From contig NZ_AP028055.1 of NCBI RefSeq assembly GCF_040365225.1, forward strand, positions 186,001 to 250,000: DNA of 64,000 nt, written 5' to 3'. The notes under the pieces were generated by a model. The model saw only the letters and a list, made by a program, of their open reading frames with translations, was not told the DNA's origin and made no database searches. The DNA comes from Bacteroides sedimenti. Lineage in GTDB: Bacteria; Bacteroidota; Bacteroidia; Bacteroidales; Bacteroidaceae. The position numbers and the translations under genes are program-made. This document shows positions 13,155 to 21,937 of this stretch, one piece after another. Numbering within the stretch: the stretch's first letter is position 1; every line of letters begins with the position of its first letter.

Positions 13155-14387
13155 ATGATCGAATTAGTTGATAAAAAAGATTGTTGCGGTTGTAATGCCT
13201 GTGTTTCCAAATGTCCCAAACAATGCATCAAAATGGAAGAAGATTATGAAGGATTTCTTTATCCGGTTATTGATAAAGGTGTTTGCATTGATTGTGGATT
13301 GTGTGAGAAGGTGTGTCCTGTAATAAATCAAAATAATCCAGGCAAACCATTAAAAGTATATGCTGCCAAAAATCAAGATGAAAAAATTCGTATGGAGAGT
13401 TCTTCAGGCGGTATTTTTACTTTGCTTGCAGAGTATGTTTTATCTGAAGGTGGCGTAGTGTTTGGTGCAAAATTTAATAAAGATTGGGAAGTTATTCACG
13501 ATTATACTGAAACTTCTGAAGGTTTAGCTGTCTTTAGAGGTTCCAAATATGTTCAAAGCCAAATCGGGGAGACCTATAGACAAGCAGAAGAGTTTCTTAA
13601 GCAAGGCAGAAAAGTACTGTTTAGTGGGACACCTTGTCAAATTGCAGGTTTGAAATTGTTTCTGCGGAGAGAATACGTAAATCTTCTGGCTGTCGATTTT
13701 GTTTGTCATGGTGTACCATCACCAAAGGTGTTTAGAATGTATCTCAACGAAACAATAGCACGTCAGGGCGTTGATGGGGAAAAAACAGTTTTGTCTTACC
13801 CTATAGATAAAAGAAGCTTAATAAACGATATTAAATTTCGTGATAAAAGACTTGGCTGGAAAAAATATAGTTTTGCTCTTACCTTGTCTGTTCCTTTGGA
13901 AAAAGAAGAGAAATCAATTTTATTCTCAGAACCATTAACTGAAAATGTTTTTATGAAAGGCTTTCTGAAAGACCTCTATTTACGTCCGTCTTGCTATCAA
14001 TGTCCCAGTAAATCGTTTAAAAGTGGCAGCGATTTGTCTATTGCTGATTATTGGGGAATACAAAATGTATTGCAAGATTTTGATGATGATATGGGGGTCA
14101 GTTTAGTATTGGTAAATACGGAAAAAGGAGAGACTATTTATAAAAACATAAATGTTATTTCTGTAGAAACTTCTTATCAAAAAGCTTTCCAGTATAATCC
14201 ATGTCTTGAAATAAATGTAAAATTACCTAAGTCTCGAAAAATATTTTATAACAGTTTTGAGTGCATATCATTGTACGAGCTTGTATACAAATCGACTTAT
14301 ATCCCTTTATATATTAGATTGAAATTTAAAATTATACAATCGATATATTTGTTATTTTCAATGATTTCAAAAAGAATGAAATTATAA
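13155..14387 (+). CDS. Fe-S protein of the F420 hydrogenase/dehydrogenase beta-subunit family
   Basis: A 410-residue protein with two [4Fe-4S] ferredoxin motifs at the N-terminus: C10-x2-C13-x2-C16-x3-C20-P and C44-x2-C47-x2-C50-x3-C54-P. The FrhB/FdhB-type N- and C-terminal domains follow (SSSGGIFTLLAEYVL, GTPCQIAGLKLFL, DFVCHGVPSPKVF, and CYQCPSKSFKSGSDLSIADY with more cysteines). In capsule clusters such proteins sit next to polysaccharide pyruvyl transferases, as here (13 bp gap), but what they reduce is not established. A role in forming or modifying the pyruvylated sugar, or in electron supply, is inference. True F420 chemistry is unlikely in this type of organism. Confidence 0.82.
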   Translation: MIELVDKKDCCGCNACVSKCPKQCIKMEEDYEGFLYPVIDKGVCIDCGLCEKVCPVINQNNPGKPLKVYAAKNQDEKIRMESSSGGIFTLLAEYVLSEGGVVFGAKFNKDWEVIHDYTETSEGLAVFRGSKYVQSQIGETYRQAEEFLKQGRKVLFSGTPCQIAGLKLFLRREYVNLLAVDFVCHGVPSPKVFRMYLNETIARQGVDGEKTVLSYPIDKRSLINDIKFRDKRLGWKKYSFALTLSVPLEKEEKSILFSEPLTENVFMKGFLKDLYLRPSCYQCPSKSFKSGSDLSIADYWGIQNVLQDFDDDMGVSLVLVNTEKGETIYKNINVISVETSYQKAFQYNPCLEINVKLPKSRKIFYNSFECISLYELVYKSTYIPLYIRLKFKIIQSIYLLFSMISKRMKL

Positions 14388-14400
14388 ACTAGTCAAAAAA

Positions 14401-15552
14401 ATGAAAATAGGTATACTTACTCAACCATTACAAACAAATTATGGAGGATTATTACAAGCTTATGCTTTGCAGACTGTTTTAAAACGGATGGGATATAAAG
14501 CTTGGACTATAAATAGACCATACAAGAAGGTTTCTTTATTGAGAAGAATCTTTTCATATTTAAAACGAATGATTTTTTCTGCTTTCAAGACTAAATCATA
14601 TATTATCAGAGTCTGGCCAACAGATAAAGAGTCAAAATTAATAGCTCAAAACACAAATCGTTTTATAAAAGAAAATATACAAGTTACAGAGCCAATCTAT
14701 TCATTAAATAATTTTTCATCTCTGAAAAAATATGAATTTGATGCTTATATTGTGGGTAGTGATCAAGTCTGGCGCCCATCTTACTCACCCAACATATCTA
14801 ATTATTTCTTAGATTTTCTTACTGAAAAAGATAAAGTAAAACGTATTGCCTATGCTGCATCCTTTGGTGTAGATAATTGGGAATTCAATGATATTCAGAC
14901 GTCCCTATGTGCTGCCTTAGCTAAAAAATTTGATGCTATTTCTGTTCGTGAAGACTCTGCAAAGGATCTTTGTAAAGATTATTTTGGGGTTAAGGCTGAA
15001 CTAGTATTGGATCCTACAATGTTATGTACTAAAGATGATTATATAGAATTAATTAAGAAAGATAGTACGCCTGCAAGTAAGGGTACTTTAATGACTTATA
15101 TATTAGATAGATCTCATGAGAAAGAAGAGATAATTTCTAAAGTAGCAAAAGAATTTGACCTTTTACCGTTTTCAACATTACCTCAAAGTAAATATGCAGA
15201 AGTAGGTGCGAAAAACATAAAACATTGTATATTTCCACCAGTTACAGAATGGCTTAGAGGTTTTTTAGATGCAAGTTATGTAGTAACAGATTCTTTTCAT
15301 GGTACTGTGTTTTCTATAATTTTCAATAAACCATTTATTACTATAGGTAACAGTGAGCGCGGAATAACTCGTTTTACATCTTTATTGAATATGTTTGGTT
15401 TAGAAGATCGTTTGATCTCATTTCCTTCAGAATTGACTAAAGAATTAATGCATAAAAATATCGATTATATTAGAATTGAAGAATTGTTAAAAAACAAAAG
15501 AACAAGTTCTCTTAATTTTCTCTCTAAAGTCTTAAAAAACAATTATGAATGA
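14401..15552 (+). CDS. Polysaccharide pyruvyl transferase family protein
   Basis: A 383-residue CsaB/WcaK-type transferase that would add a pyruvate ketal from phosphoenolpyruvate to a sugar of the repeat unit. Recognisable segments are QTNYGGLLQAYALQTVLKRM at the N-terminus, FDAYIVGSDQVWRP at about 115-128, IAYAASFGVDNW, AISVREDSAKDLC, AELVLDPTMLC and, near the C-terminus, SYVVTDSFHGTVFSIIFNKP. It follows the Fe-S protein and overlaps the next glycosyltransferase by 8 bp. A pyruvylated capsule would carry negative charge. Confidence 0.87.
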   Translation: MKIGILTQPLQTNYGGLLQAYALQTVLKRMGYKAWTINRPYKKVSLLRRIFSYLKRMIFSAFKTKSYIIRVWPTDKESKLIAQNTNRFIKENIQVTEPIYSLNNFSSLKKYEFDAYIVGSDQVWRPSYSPNISNYFLDFLTEKDKVKRIAYAASFGVDNWEFNDIQTSLCAALAKKFDAISVREDSAKDLCKDYFGVKAELVLDPTMLCTKDDYIELIKKDSTPASKGTLMTYILDRSHEKEEIISKVAKEFDLLPFSTLPQSKYAEVGAKNIKHCIFPPVTEWLRGFLDASYVVTDSFHGTVFSIIFNKPFITIGNSERGITRFTSLLNMFGLEDRLISFPSELTKELMHKNIDYIRIEELLKNKRTSSLNFLSKVLKNNYE

Positions 15553-16627
15553 TTCGAATCCTATAATAAGCGTTATAGTTCCTGTTTATAATGTTGAAAA
15601 TTACTTAGCAAAATGCATCGATAGTATTTTAAATCAAAGTTTTAAAAATTTTGAGTTGTTACTAATAGATGATGGTTCACTTGATAATTCTGGGATGATT
15701 TGTGATGAATATTCACTTATTGATAAAAGAATTAAAGTATTTCATATTCAAAATGGTGGTGTTAGCAAGGCTCGTAATCTGGGTATATATAAATCAATTG
15801 GATTTTATATTTCTTTTGTAGATTCAGATGACATTTTATTATCTGATTATTTCGAAAGGATGTATGAAGTTTCTAGGTTAGCTAACAACTGTAATGCCGA
15901 TGTAGTATCATCGGGATTTACTTTATTAAGCACATATACAGGTAAAAAAACAGTGTATATAGCTCCTCCATGCAAATTATATACTAAAAAAGACTTTAGA
16001 TCTCATATATCCGATTTAGAAGGATCAAAAATATTTAATGGACCATGTAATAAACTGTTTCGTAAAGATATACTTATCCTTCATGATATTAAATTTCCTG
16101 AGTCATTATCATTTGGTGAAGATCTAATCTTTAGTTATGATTATCTCTCGAAATGCAAGACTCTTGTTAATATAGACTACTCTGGATATGTGTATTTACA
16201 GACAGGCAAAGGATTATCTGGTAAACATTACTCTTTTGATGTGTATGATAAATTGATAGAAAAACAATACGAAGCTAAATGTAAGTTTATAGAAAATAAT
16301 ATTGAAGGTGAAGCAATTTGGACATATGTTGATGATACTATCATCTGGAGATATACTTCTTTTTGGCAGTCATTGATATTGTCGACTGGTATTGGAGAAT
16401 CTTTAAAGAATCTGCGTAAATATTTAGATAAATATTTAAGTGAAAAAAATTATTTAACATATAAGTTGTCTATCGTAAAGGAAATTAAACCTTCAATTGT
16501 TTCCAAGATTATATTGATTGATGACTCAAAATTAATTTTGTTTTTTATTTATTGCTATTCAAAAAGTTATTTTGTATATAAAAAAATTAAGTTTTTTTTA
16601 AAAAGTAAATGTGAATTCAAAGTCTAA
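15545..16627 (+). CDS. Family 2 glycosyltransferase
   Basis: A 360-residue GT-A type transferase. N-terminal nucleotide-sugar binding pattern IISVIVPVYNVENYLAKCID, then LLIDDGSLDNS with the DDGS motif, GGVSKARNLG and the metal-binding FVDSDDILL at about 95-103. The C-terminal 150 residues are less conserved and end in hydrophobic and lysine-rich stretches. It transfers one sugar to the lipid-linked capsule unit; donor and linkage cannot be read from sequence. It overlaps the pyruvyl transferase gene by 8 bp. Confidence 0.85.
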   Translation: MNDSNPIISVIVPVYNVENYLAKCIDSILNQSFKNFELLLIDDGSLDNSGMICDEYSLIDKRIKVFHIQNGGVSKARNLGIYKSIGFYISFVDSDDILLSDYFERMYEVSRLANNCNADVVSSGFTLLSTYTGKKTVYIAPPCKLYTKKDFRSHISDLEGSKIFNGPCNKLFRKDILILHDIKFPESLSFGEDLIFSYDYLSKCKTLVNIDYSGYVYLQTGKGLSGKHYSFDVYDKLIEKQYEAKCKFIENNIEGEAIWTYVDDTIIWRYTSFWQSLILSTGIGESLKNLRKYLDKYLSEKNYLTYKLSIVKEIKPSIVSKIILIDDSKLILFFIYCYSKSYFVYKKIKFFLKSKCEFKV

Positions 16628-16718
16628 TATGAACTTGAGTGTAATTATTATATGTTTAAACATAATCAATGATAAAATTTAATTATATCATTTTATATAA
16701 AAAGTGGTCCGCAAAAAA

Positions 16719-17921
16719 ATGAAAAAACTACTATTCCTATTACTATATTTATTAATACTTCTAACTGCTTTTGTAGATTTAAGATTGGTAGGATGGTCTT
16801 TTATATATTTACGTGGTGATTTGGCTAAAGGATATCCACGATTAATTGAAATTGTGTCATTCTTAGTTATATTTATCGGTCTTCTTGTATCAATTTTTGA
16901 TAAGAGAAAAGTTTTAAAAAATAAGCTATATATTGATTTTCTAACTATATCTTTAAGTTTCGTTTTATATATGTTTGTGTTCACTTTGTTTAAAGATTAT
17001 TATTCTGCTTATTTTAGATCTGTGATTTTTGTTCCTATTTTATTAATTACGGTGTTTTCTCAATTAAAATTGTCTGAGCAAGAAGTTTCAAAGTGTTTAT
17101 TTTTTCTTTACATTGTTATTACGCTAAGTTCTTTACTTGTTAATTTGAATCCCTTTGTAGATTTTAATCTACCAGTTTATAATATTGATGAGTATAATTC
17201 TTCAATACAACGATATGGAGGTTTTGGACAAAGCTTACCTTATCAAGCATTTTATACTCTCATTGGGTGCTGCTTTTTCTTTTTGTGTACCCAAAAGTCA
17301 TCTCCGATTAAAATTAAACCAATTTTAAATTTAGCATTCTTTTTTTGCAATATTGTCGCTTTACTTTTACTTGGGTCTAGAACAGCTTATATCATATTTT
17401 TATTTTTAATAATTGCAAATTATAAATGTATTTTAAAAACATTTTTTAATCTTAAAACGTTGCTTTTTATTATTGTGTTAATTTTTATATTTCGGCATTC
17501 TTTAATAAATGTACTAGAAACTACTTTTTTTGCACGGGCTGATTTTAATACCCTTGCTGATAGAGATGTTGTATGGTATATATCTTTGCTTTTAATAATT
17601 AAATCCCCAATATTGGGGATTCAAAATTATTTCGAGGAAGGAAAGTTACTCGGATATAATGTTTTGGCTCACAGTCAGAATGCTTATTTTGAAATTATTT
17701 TCTGGGGTGGTGTAGGTGCATTGTTTATCTATGTATTTATGTTCAAAAAGATCTATAGAATAGTAAAATTATCCGCACCTGAATATTTAAGATTTTTTGG
17801 TCAAGTGCTTATAGTCTTTGCTATTTTTGGTGTCACTGAAATAATATTTTATTCAGTTCAAGTCTCTATCACTTTATCAATTATTTCCGGGCTGTTAATT
17901 TCAAAGAAGTTTGTTAAATGA
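16719..17921 (+). CDS. Predicted capsule repeat-unit polymerase (Wzy-like)
   Basis: A 400-residue integral membrane protein with about 10-12 hydrophobic segments and the O-antigen polymerase/ligase layout: short cytoplasmic N-terminus (MKKLLFLLLYLLIL), LLLGSRTAYIIFLFLI in the middle, a periplasmic loop with FNTLADRDVVWYISLLL and NVLAHSQNAYFEIIFWGGVG. The ATG at 16719 is preferred; a GTG at 16704 would add five residues. It follows a 91-bp gap and overlaps the fucosyltransferase gene by 4 bp. Polymerases vary greatly in sequence, so the call rests on topology, the RxxY/HSQN loop pattern and the presence of Wzx in the operon. Confidence 0.78.
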   Translation: MKKLLFLLLYLLILLTAFVDLRLVGWSFIYLRGDLAKGYPRLIEIVSFLVIFIGLLVSIFDKRKVLKNKLYIDFLTISLSFVLYMFVFTLFKDYYSAYFRSVIFVPILLITVFSQLKLSEQEVSKCLFFLYIVITLSSLLVNLNPFVDFNLPVYNIDEYNSSIQRYGGFGQSLPYQAFYTLIGCCFFFLCTQKSSPIKIKPILNLAFFFCNIVALLLLGSRTAYIIFLFLIIANYKCILKTFFNLKTLLFIIVLIFIFRHSLINVLETTFFARADFNTLADRDVVWYISLLLIIKSPILGIQNYFEEGKLLGYNVLAHSQNAYFEIIFWGGVGALFIYVFMFKKIYRIVKLSAPEYLRFFGQVLIVFAIFGVTEIIFYSVQVSITLSIISGLLISKKFVK

Positions 17922-18763
17922 AGAAAATGAAACTGATTTTTTCAGGTGGCCTTGGTAATCAAATGTTTCAATATGCCTTTTATCTTTCATTAAAAGAAAA
18001 AGGACTAAACGTTGATATTGATTTGTCATTGTACTCTTTTATAGATATGCATAATGGATATGAACTACCCTCAATTTTTTGTATTCCAAATGGTACTAAT
18101 GACAAATCTCTAAATATCAAATTACGTATTATTTATTTACGTATCCTGTTAAAGTTTAAACCAAAAAAAATTATCTATATTGATCCATTCTATTTTACAA
18201 ATATTCCTTTCAATAAAAATAATTATAAGTTTCTATTTGGTTATTGGCAAAGTGAAAAATACTTTGAAAATATAAGAGAGATTATATTAAGAAAGTTTAT
18301 TTTTAGATCTATTGATTCTCAGAATATAAAATTATCTGATCAAATTAAATCAGAAAACTCTGTTTCTCTACATATACGTAGAGGTGATTATTTAAATAAT
18401 TCTCTTTACAGTGATATATGTACAGATGAGTACTATTGTTCTGCGATTAATTTTATGTTAAATAAATTGGACAATCCAGTTTTTTATGTATTCTCTAATG
18501 ATATCAAATGGACAAAAAATTATCTTAAACGTTTCTCAATAAAACATAAAATAGTAACTTTAAATCATGGTAAAAAAAGCTATCAAGATATGTTCTTAAT
18601 GACAAACTGTAAACATAATATTATTGCTAATAGCTCATTCAGTTGGTGGGGGGCATGGCTTAATGATAATAAGGATAAGATTGTTGTAGCTCCAAAAAAA
18701 TGGATGAATACTGAATTTGAAAAATATAAAAATATAGTTCCAGATTCCTGGATTAAATTGTGA
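17918..18763 (+). CDS. Alpha-1,2-fucosyltransferase, GT11 family
   Basis: A 281-residue GT11 enzyme. Typical motifs are FSGGLGNQMFQYAFYLSL near the N-terminus, SVSLHIRRGDYL (about 148-159, the GDP-fucose binding HxRRGD motif) and NSSFSWWGAWLND near residue 235-247. It would move L-fucose from GDP-fucose to a galactose or similar acceptor of the capsule unit. No gmd/fcl genes for GDP-fucose are in the window, so donor must come from elsewhere, for instance the salvage enzyme known in Bacteroides. The start overlaps the Wzy stop (ATGA). Fucosylated surface glycans can resemble host glycans. Confidence 0.9.
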   Translation: MKKMKLIFSGGLGNQMFQYAFYLSLKEKGLNVDIDLSLYSFIDMHNGYELPSIFCIPNGTNDKSLNIKLRIIYLRILLKFKPKKIIYIDPFYFTNIPFNKNNYKFLFGYWQSEKYFENIREIILRKFIFRSIDSQNIKLSDQIKSENSVSLHIRRGDYLNNSLYSDICTDEYYCSAINFMLNKLDNPVFYVFSNDIKWTKNYLKRFSIKHKIVTLNHGKKSYQDMFLMTNCKHNIIANSSFSWWGAWLNDNKDKIVVAPKKWMNTEFEKYKNIVPDSWIKL

Positions 18764-19629
18764 AAATTATGCCAGTTTATATATCAGTAGTTCTTTGTAC
18801 TTATAATGATGAAAAGTACATTGCTGAGTCTATCCAAAGTATTTTAGATCAAACATATCCTTATTTCGAATTTATTATTATTGATGATGGTTCAACAGAT
18901 GAAACAAATAAGATAATTAAGAGTTTTGTTGATTCACGTATTATTTTAATAGAAAAAGCAAATACCGGATTGATTGATTCTCTTAATATAGGATTTGCTC
19001 GTGCAAAATATGATTGGGTTGCAAGAATGGATGGCGATGATATTTCACTACCAGAAAGGCTTGAGACGCAAGTAAAATATATAAAAAATAGTGTTGCTGT
19101 TATAGGATCGCAATGTGCATTAATCAATGAAAACGGTGATACAATAGGGCATACATGGTTTAAATCTAAACATAGAGATATAATTCATTTTATGAAGATA
19201 GGCTTGCCTGTTTTAGCTCATCCATCAGTTCTTATAAATAAAAAAATGTTTGATTTGAGTAATGGCTATGATAAACTAATGTATGTTGCTGAAGATTTTG
19301 ATTTATGGTGTAAATTATCTCACTATGGAGAGCTGATGAATATAAATAAAGAGCTACTATGCTTACGCAAACATTCTAGTAATATTTCTTCTCTTAAACA
19401 GGATAGTCAATTCCTAAATACTAAAATTGCACTTTTTAAACTTAAACATCGTTTGATAGGAATATCTCAAAGTGAATATAACTGCATAAAAAATAATGTT
19501 GAATCCTCTTTTATATATAAAAGAGTTTATAATTATCGAAATATTAATGATGTAAGGAATATTCCTTTAAGAAAAATGTTACGGATTGTTAGTTTTGTAT
19601 ATAATATTATATATTATTTTTTTTTATAA
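18760..19629 (+). CDS. Family 2 glycosyltransferase
   Basis: A 289-residue GT2 enzyme. It has ISVVLCTYNDEKYIAESIQS, FIIIDDGSTDETNK (DDGS) and WVARMDGDDISLPERLE (DxD type), then EDFDLWCKLSHYGELMNI near the acceptor side. The start may be the GTG at 18760, which overlaps the preceding stop by 4 bp, or the ATG at 18769, from which the conserved fold begins three residues later. It adds a sugar to the capsule repeat; the donor is unknown. After it the operon has its widest internal gap. Confidence 0.85.
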   Translation: MKIMPVYISVVLCTYNDEKYIAESIQSILDQTYPYFEFIIIDDGSTDETNKIIKSFVDSRIILIEKANTGLIDSLNIGFARAKYDWVARMDGDDISLPERLETQVKYIKNSVAVIGSQCALINENGDTIGHTWFKSKHRDIIHFMKIGLPVLAHPSVLINKKMFDLSNGYDKLMYVAEDFDLWCKLSHYGELMNINKELLCLRKHSSNISSLKQDSQFLNTKIALFKLKHRLIGISQSEYNCIKNNVESSFIYKRVYNYRNINDVRNIPLRKMLRIVSFVYNIIYYFFL

Positions 19630-19657
19630 ACGCCTTTTACTTAATTAAGCACAAATC

Positions 19658-19780
19658 ATGCTCTTAATTTATTCTCTCTATAATAAATTCTCCAACCTTG
19701 AATTTTTAAGATATTTGGTTGGTGTTTTGGAAGATAGGACGTGCGATGTATTCTGCTTATATGATGATAGGTGTTTGTAA
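19658..19780 (+). CDS. Small ORF or gene remnant in the capsule operon gap
   Basis: A 40-codon frame (MLLIYSLYNKFSNLEFLRYL and on, ending DDRCL) lies between two glycosyltransferase genes. It has the look of the first strand-helix of a glycosyltransferase or similar protein cut short by a stop, but no family can be assigned. The ATG-to-stop frame is 123 bp. It may be a remnant of a lost gene rather than a working peptide. Confidence 0.3.
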   Translation: MLLIYSLYNKFSNLEFLRYLVGVLEDRTCDVFCLYDDRCL

Positions 19781-19797
19781 ATATAATGTAAATTGTA

Positions 19798-20931
19798 ATG
19801 ATTTTAATTATTAATTCAAGTAATTTAGTTGAAGGTGGTTCGATACAAGTTTCATTATCGCTCTTAAATGAATTGATTGCTTTCACAGATAATACTTATC
19901 ACATTTTTTTATGTAAGGCTTTGTCAGCCCAGCTTGAAAGAGATAAATTCCCAAGCAATTTTATTTTTTATGAAACATTTGTTACACCTGCTCGTCTTAT
20001 AACACATAAAAAAACGGTTAAATATCTTTCTTATTTAGAAAATCAAATCAAACCAGATTGTGTATTAACTGTTTTTGGACCTGCTTATTGGAAGCCTAAG
20101 TGTGCTCATGTCGTTGGTTTTGCTTTAGGCCAATTTATTTATTTTGAATCTCCTTATTTTAAACAAATATCTTTTTGGGATCGGTGTAAGTTTAAAATTG
20201 AAGGATTGATAAAATTTCAGTGTTTTAATAAAGAAGCCGATGCAATTATTGTTGAAACTGATGATGTTAATAGGAGGTTGTCACGTTTTTTTAAAAAAGA
20301 TATTTATACTGTATCGAATACATGTAATTCTGTCTATTCTTCTTTTTCGACATATCCGAGTAAGTTACCTATAAAAGACAATCATGAGATTCGTTTACTA
20401 ACAATCGCTGCATTTTATCCTCATAAAAATATATCAATAATAAAGAATGTTTTAGATATTTTAGAATTAAAGAAAATCACAAATATTAAGTTTGTAATTA
20501 CAATTCCAGATGAAGTGTATAAATCTATTTTTCCGTTAAAATATAGAACCAAAGTTTTGAATGTTGGTAGAACTCCTGTTGTAGAATGCCCATCATTATA
20601 TCAGGAATGTGATATAGCTTTCATTCCAACAATGTTAGAATGCTTTACTGCAGCATATCCTGAAGCTATGGCAATGAAGAAACCTATTTTGACATCTGAT
20701 TTAGGTTTTGCTCATTCTATATGTCTAAATGCTGCTGTATATTTTGATCCTTTAAATGCTGAAGATATTGCAAATAAAATAAGTTTATTAGTAAACAATG
20801 ATAAACTTCAGAATGAGCTTATCATAAATGGAGAGAATAGACTACCGCAATTTCTTACAGGAAAAGAAAGAGCTATTGAGTATTTAAATATCTGTCAGAA
20901 ATTAATAAATAATAAAAATGTCAATCTTTAA
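19798..20931 (+). CDS. Family 4 glycosyltransferase
   Basis: A 377-residue GT-B fold enzyme. The N-terminal half has INSSNLVEGGSIQVSLSLLN, typical of acceptor-side domains. The C-terminal half has the glycosyl-transferase group 1 features IRLLTIAAFYPHKNISIIKN, a nucleotide-sugar pocket and the E-x7-E region in LECFTAAYPEAMAMKKPIL (about 280-298). It transfers a sugar in capsule unit assembly. It overlaps the dehydratase gene by 14 bp. Confidence 0.82.
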   Translation: MILIINSSNLVEGGSIQVSLSLLNELIAFTDNTYHIFLCKALSAQLERDKFPSNFIFYETFVTPARLITHKKTVKYLSYLENQIKPDCVLTVFGPAYWKPKCAHVVGFALGQFIYFESPYFKQISFWDRCKFKIEGLIKFQCFNKEADAIIVETDDVNRRLSRFFKKDIYTVSNTCNSVYSSFSTYPSKLPIKDNHEIRLLTIAAFYPHKNISIIKNVLDILELKKITNIKFVITIPDEVYKSIFPLKYRTKVLNVGRTPVVECPSLYQECDIAFIPTMLECFTAAYPEAMAMKKPILTSDLGFAHSICLNAAVYFDPLNAEDIANKISLLVNNDKLQNELIINGENRLPQFLTGKERAIEYLNICQKLINNKNVNL

Positions 20932-21937
20932 AGATAAAGTATTGTTAATTACCGGAGGAACAGGTTCTTTTGGTAATGCTGTTTTAAAAAGATTTCTGAA
21001 TTCTGATATCAAAGAAATCAGAATTTTTAGTAGAGATGAAAAGAAGCAAGATGATATGCGTCATCAACTTCAAAATCCCAAAGTGAAGTTTTATATTGGT
21101 GATGTTCGTGATAAGCGCTCTGTTGATGGAGCAATGGGAGGTGTTGATTATGTTTTTGCAGCTGCTGCACTGAAGCAAGTTCCATCTTGTGAATTCTTTC
21201 CCATGCAAGCTGTGCGTACTAATGTTATAGGAACAGAGAATGTTCTTGATTCTGCTATTCAGCATGGAGTTAAGAATGTAGTTGTTCTTTCTACAGATAA
21301 GGCCTGTTATCCCATTAACGCTATGGGTATCAGTAAGGCTATGATGGAAAAGGTAGCGATTGCAAAAGGTCGCCAATTAGGTGAGAATGGTGCTACTACC
21401 ATTTGCTGCACTCGTTACGGAAATGTAATGGCAAGCCGTGGATCGGTTATTCCTTTGTGGGTTGATCAGATGAAAGCTGGAAAGGATATTACACTCACAG
21501 ATCCTAATATGACACGGTTTATGATGACGCTGGATGATGCTGTGGATTTGGTTATCTATGCATTTCAACATGGGCAAAACGGCGATTTGTTTGTTCAAAA
21601 AGCGCCGGCTGCTACTTTGGATACTTTAGCAACAGCATTAAAAGAGTTGTATAAAATGGATGCCACTGTGCGTGTAATTGGAACACGTCATGGAGAAAAA
21701 TTATATGAATCATTGGTAACTCGTGAAGAGATGGCTAAAGCTGTAGATATGGGACAATATTATTGCATTCCATGTGATGATCGTGATTTGAATTATGATA
21801 AATACTTTGTAGAAGGTCAGGAGAAAGTTTCCAGATCAGAAGATTATCATTCTCACAATACACATCGTTTAACTGTAGACGAGATGAAACAATTGCTTTT
21901 AAAACTTGATATGGTGAAGGAGGATTTGAATGCTTAA
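20918..21937 (+). CDS. UDP-GlcNAc 4,6-dehydratase/epimerase (QnlA/FnlA/CapE-like)
   Basis: A 339-residue extended short-chain dehydrogenase of the polysaccharide biosynthesis CapD/CapE group. The NAD(P)-binding TGGTGSFG is at about 13-20, the hexamer-arm region follows, and the active-site stretch STDKACYPINAMGISKAMME has Met in place of the usual catalytic Tyr before SK, as known for CapE/WbjB-type enzymes. In the L-FucNAc and L-QuiNAc pathways it turns UDP-GlcNAc into UDP-2-acetamido-2,6-dideoxy-4-keto-L-hexoses. It begins the A-B-C sugar module, with order A (this), C (2-epimerase), B (reductase). It overlaps the next gene by 8 bp. Confidence 0.87.
   Translation: MSIFKDKVLLITGGTGSFGNAVLKRFLNSDIKEIRIFSRDEKKQDDMRHQLQNPKVKFYIGDVRDKRSVDGAMGGVDYVFAAAALKQVPSCEFFPMQAVRTNVIGTENVLDSAIQHGVKNVVVLSTDKACYPINAMGISKAMMEKVAIAKGRQLGENGATTICCTRYGNVMASRGSVIPLWVDQMKAGKDITLTDPNMTRFMMTLDDAVDLVIYAFQHGQNGDLFVQKAPAATLDTLATALKELYKMDATVRVIGTRHGEKLYESLVTREEMAKAVDMGQYYCIPCDDRDLNYDKYFVEGQEKVSRSEDYHSHNTHRLTVDEMKQLLLKLDMVKEDLNA

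Noticed and set aside
20918..21937. Loss of the catalytic tyrosine in the 4,6-dehydratase as a sign of inactivation
   Set aside because: Met at this place is usual in CapE/WbjB-type enzymes.
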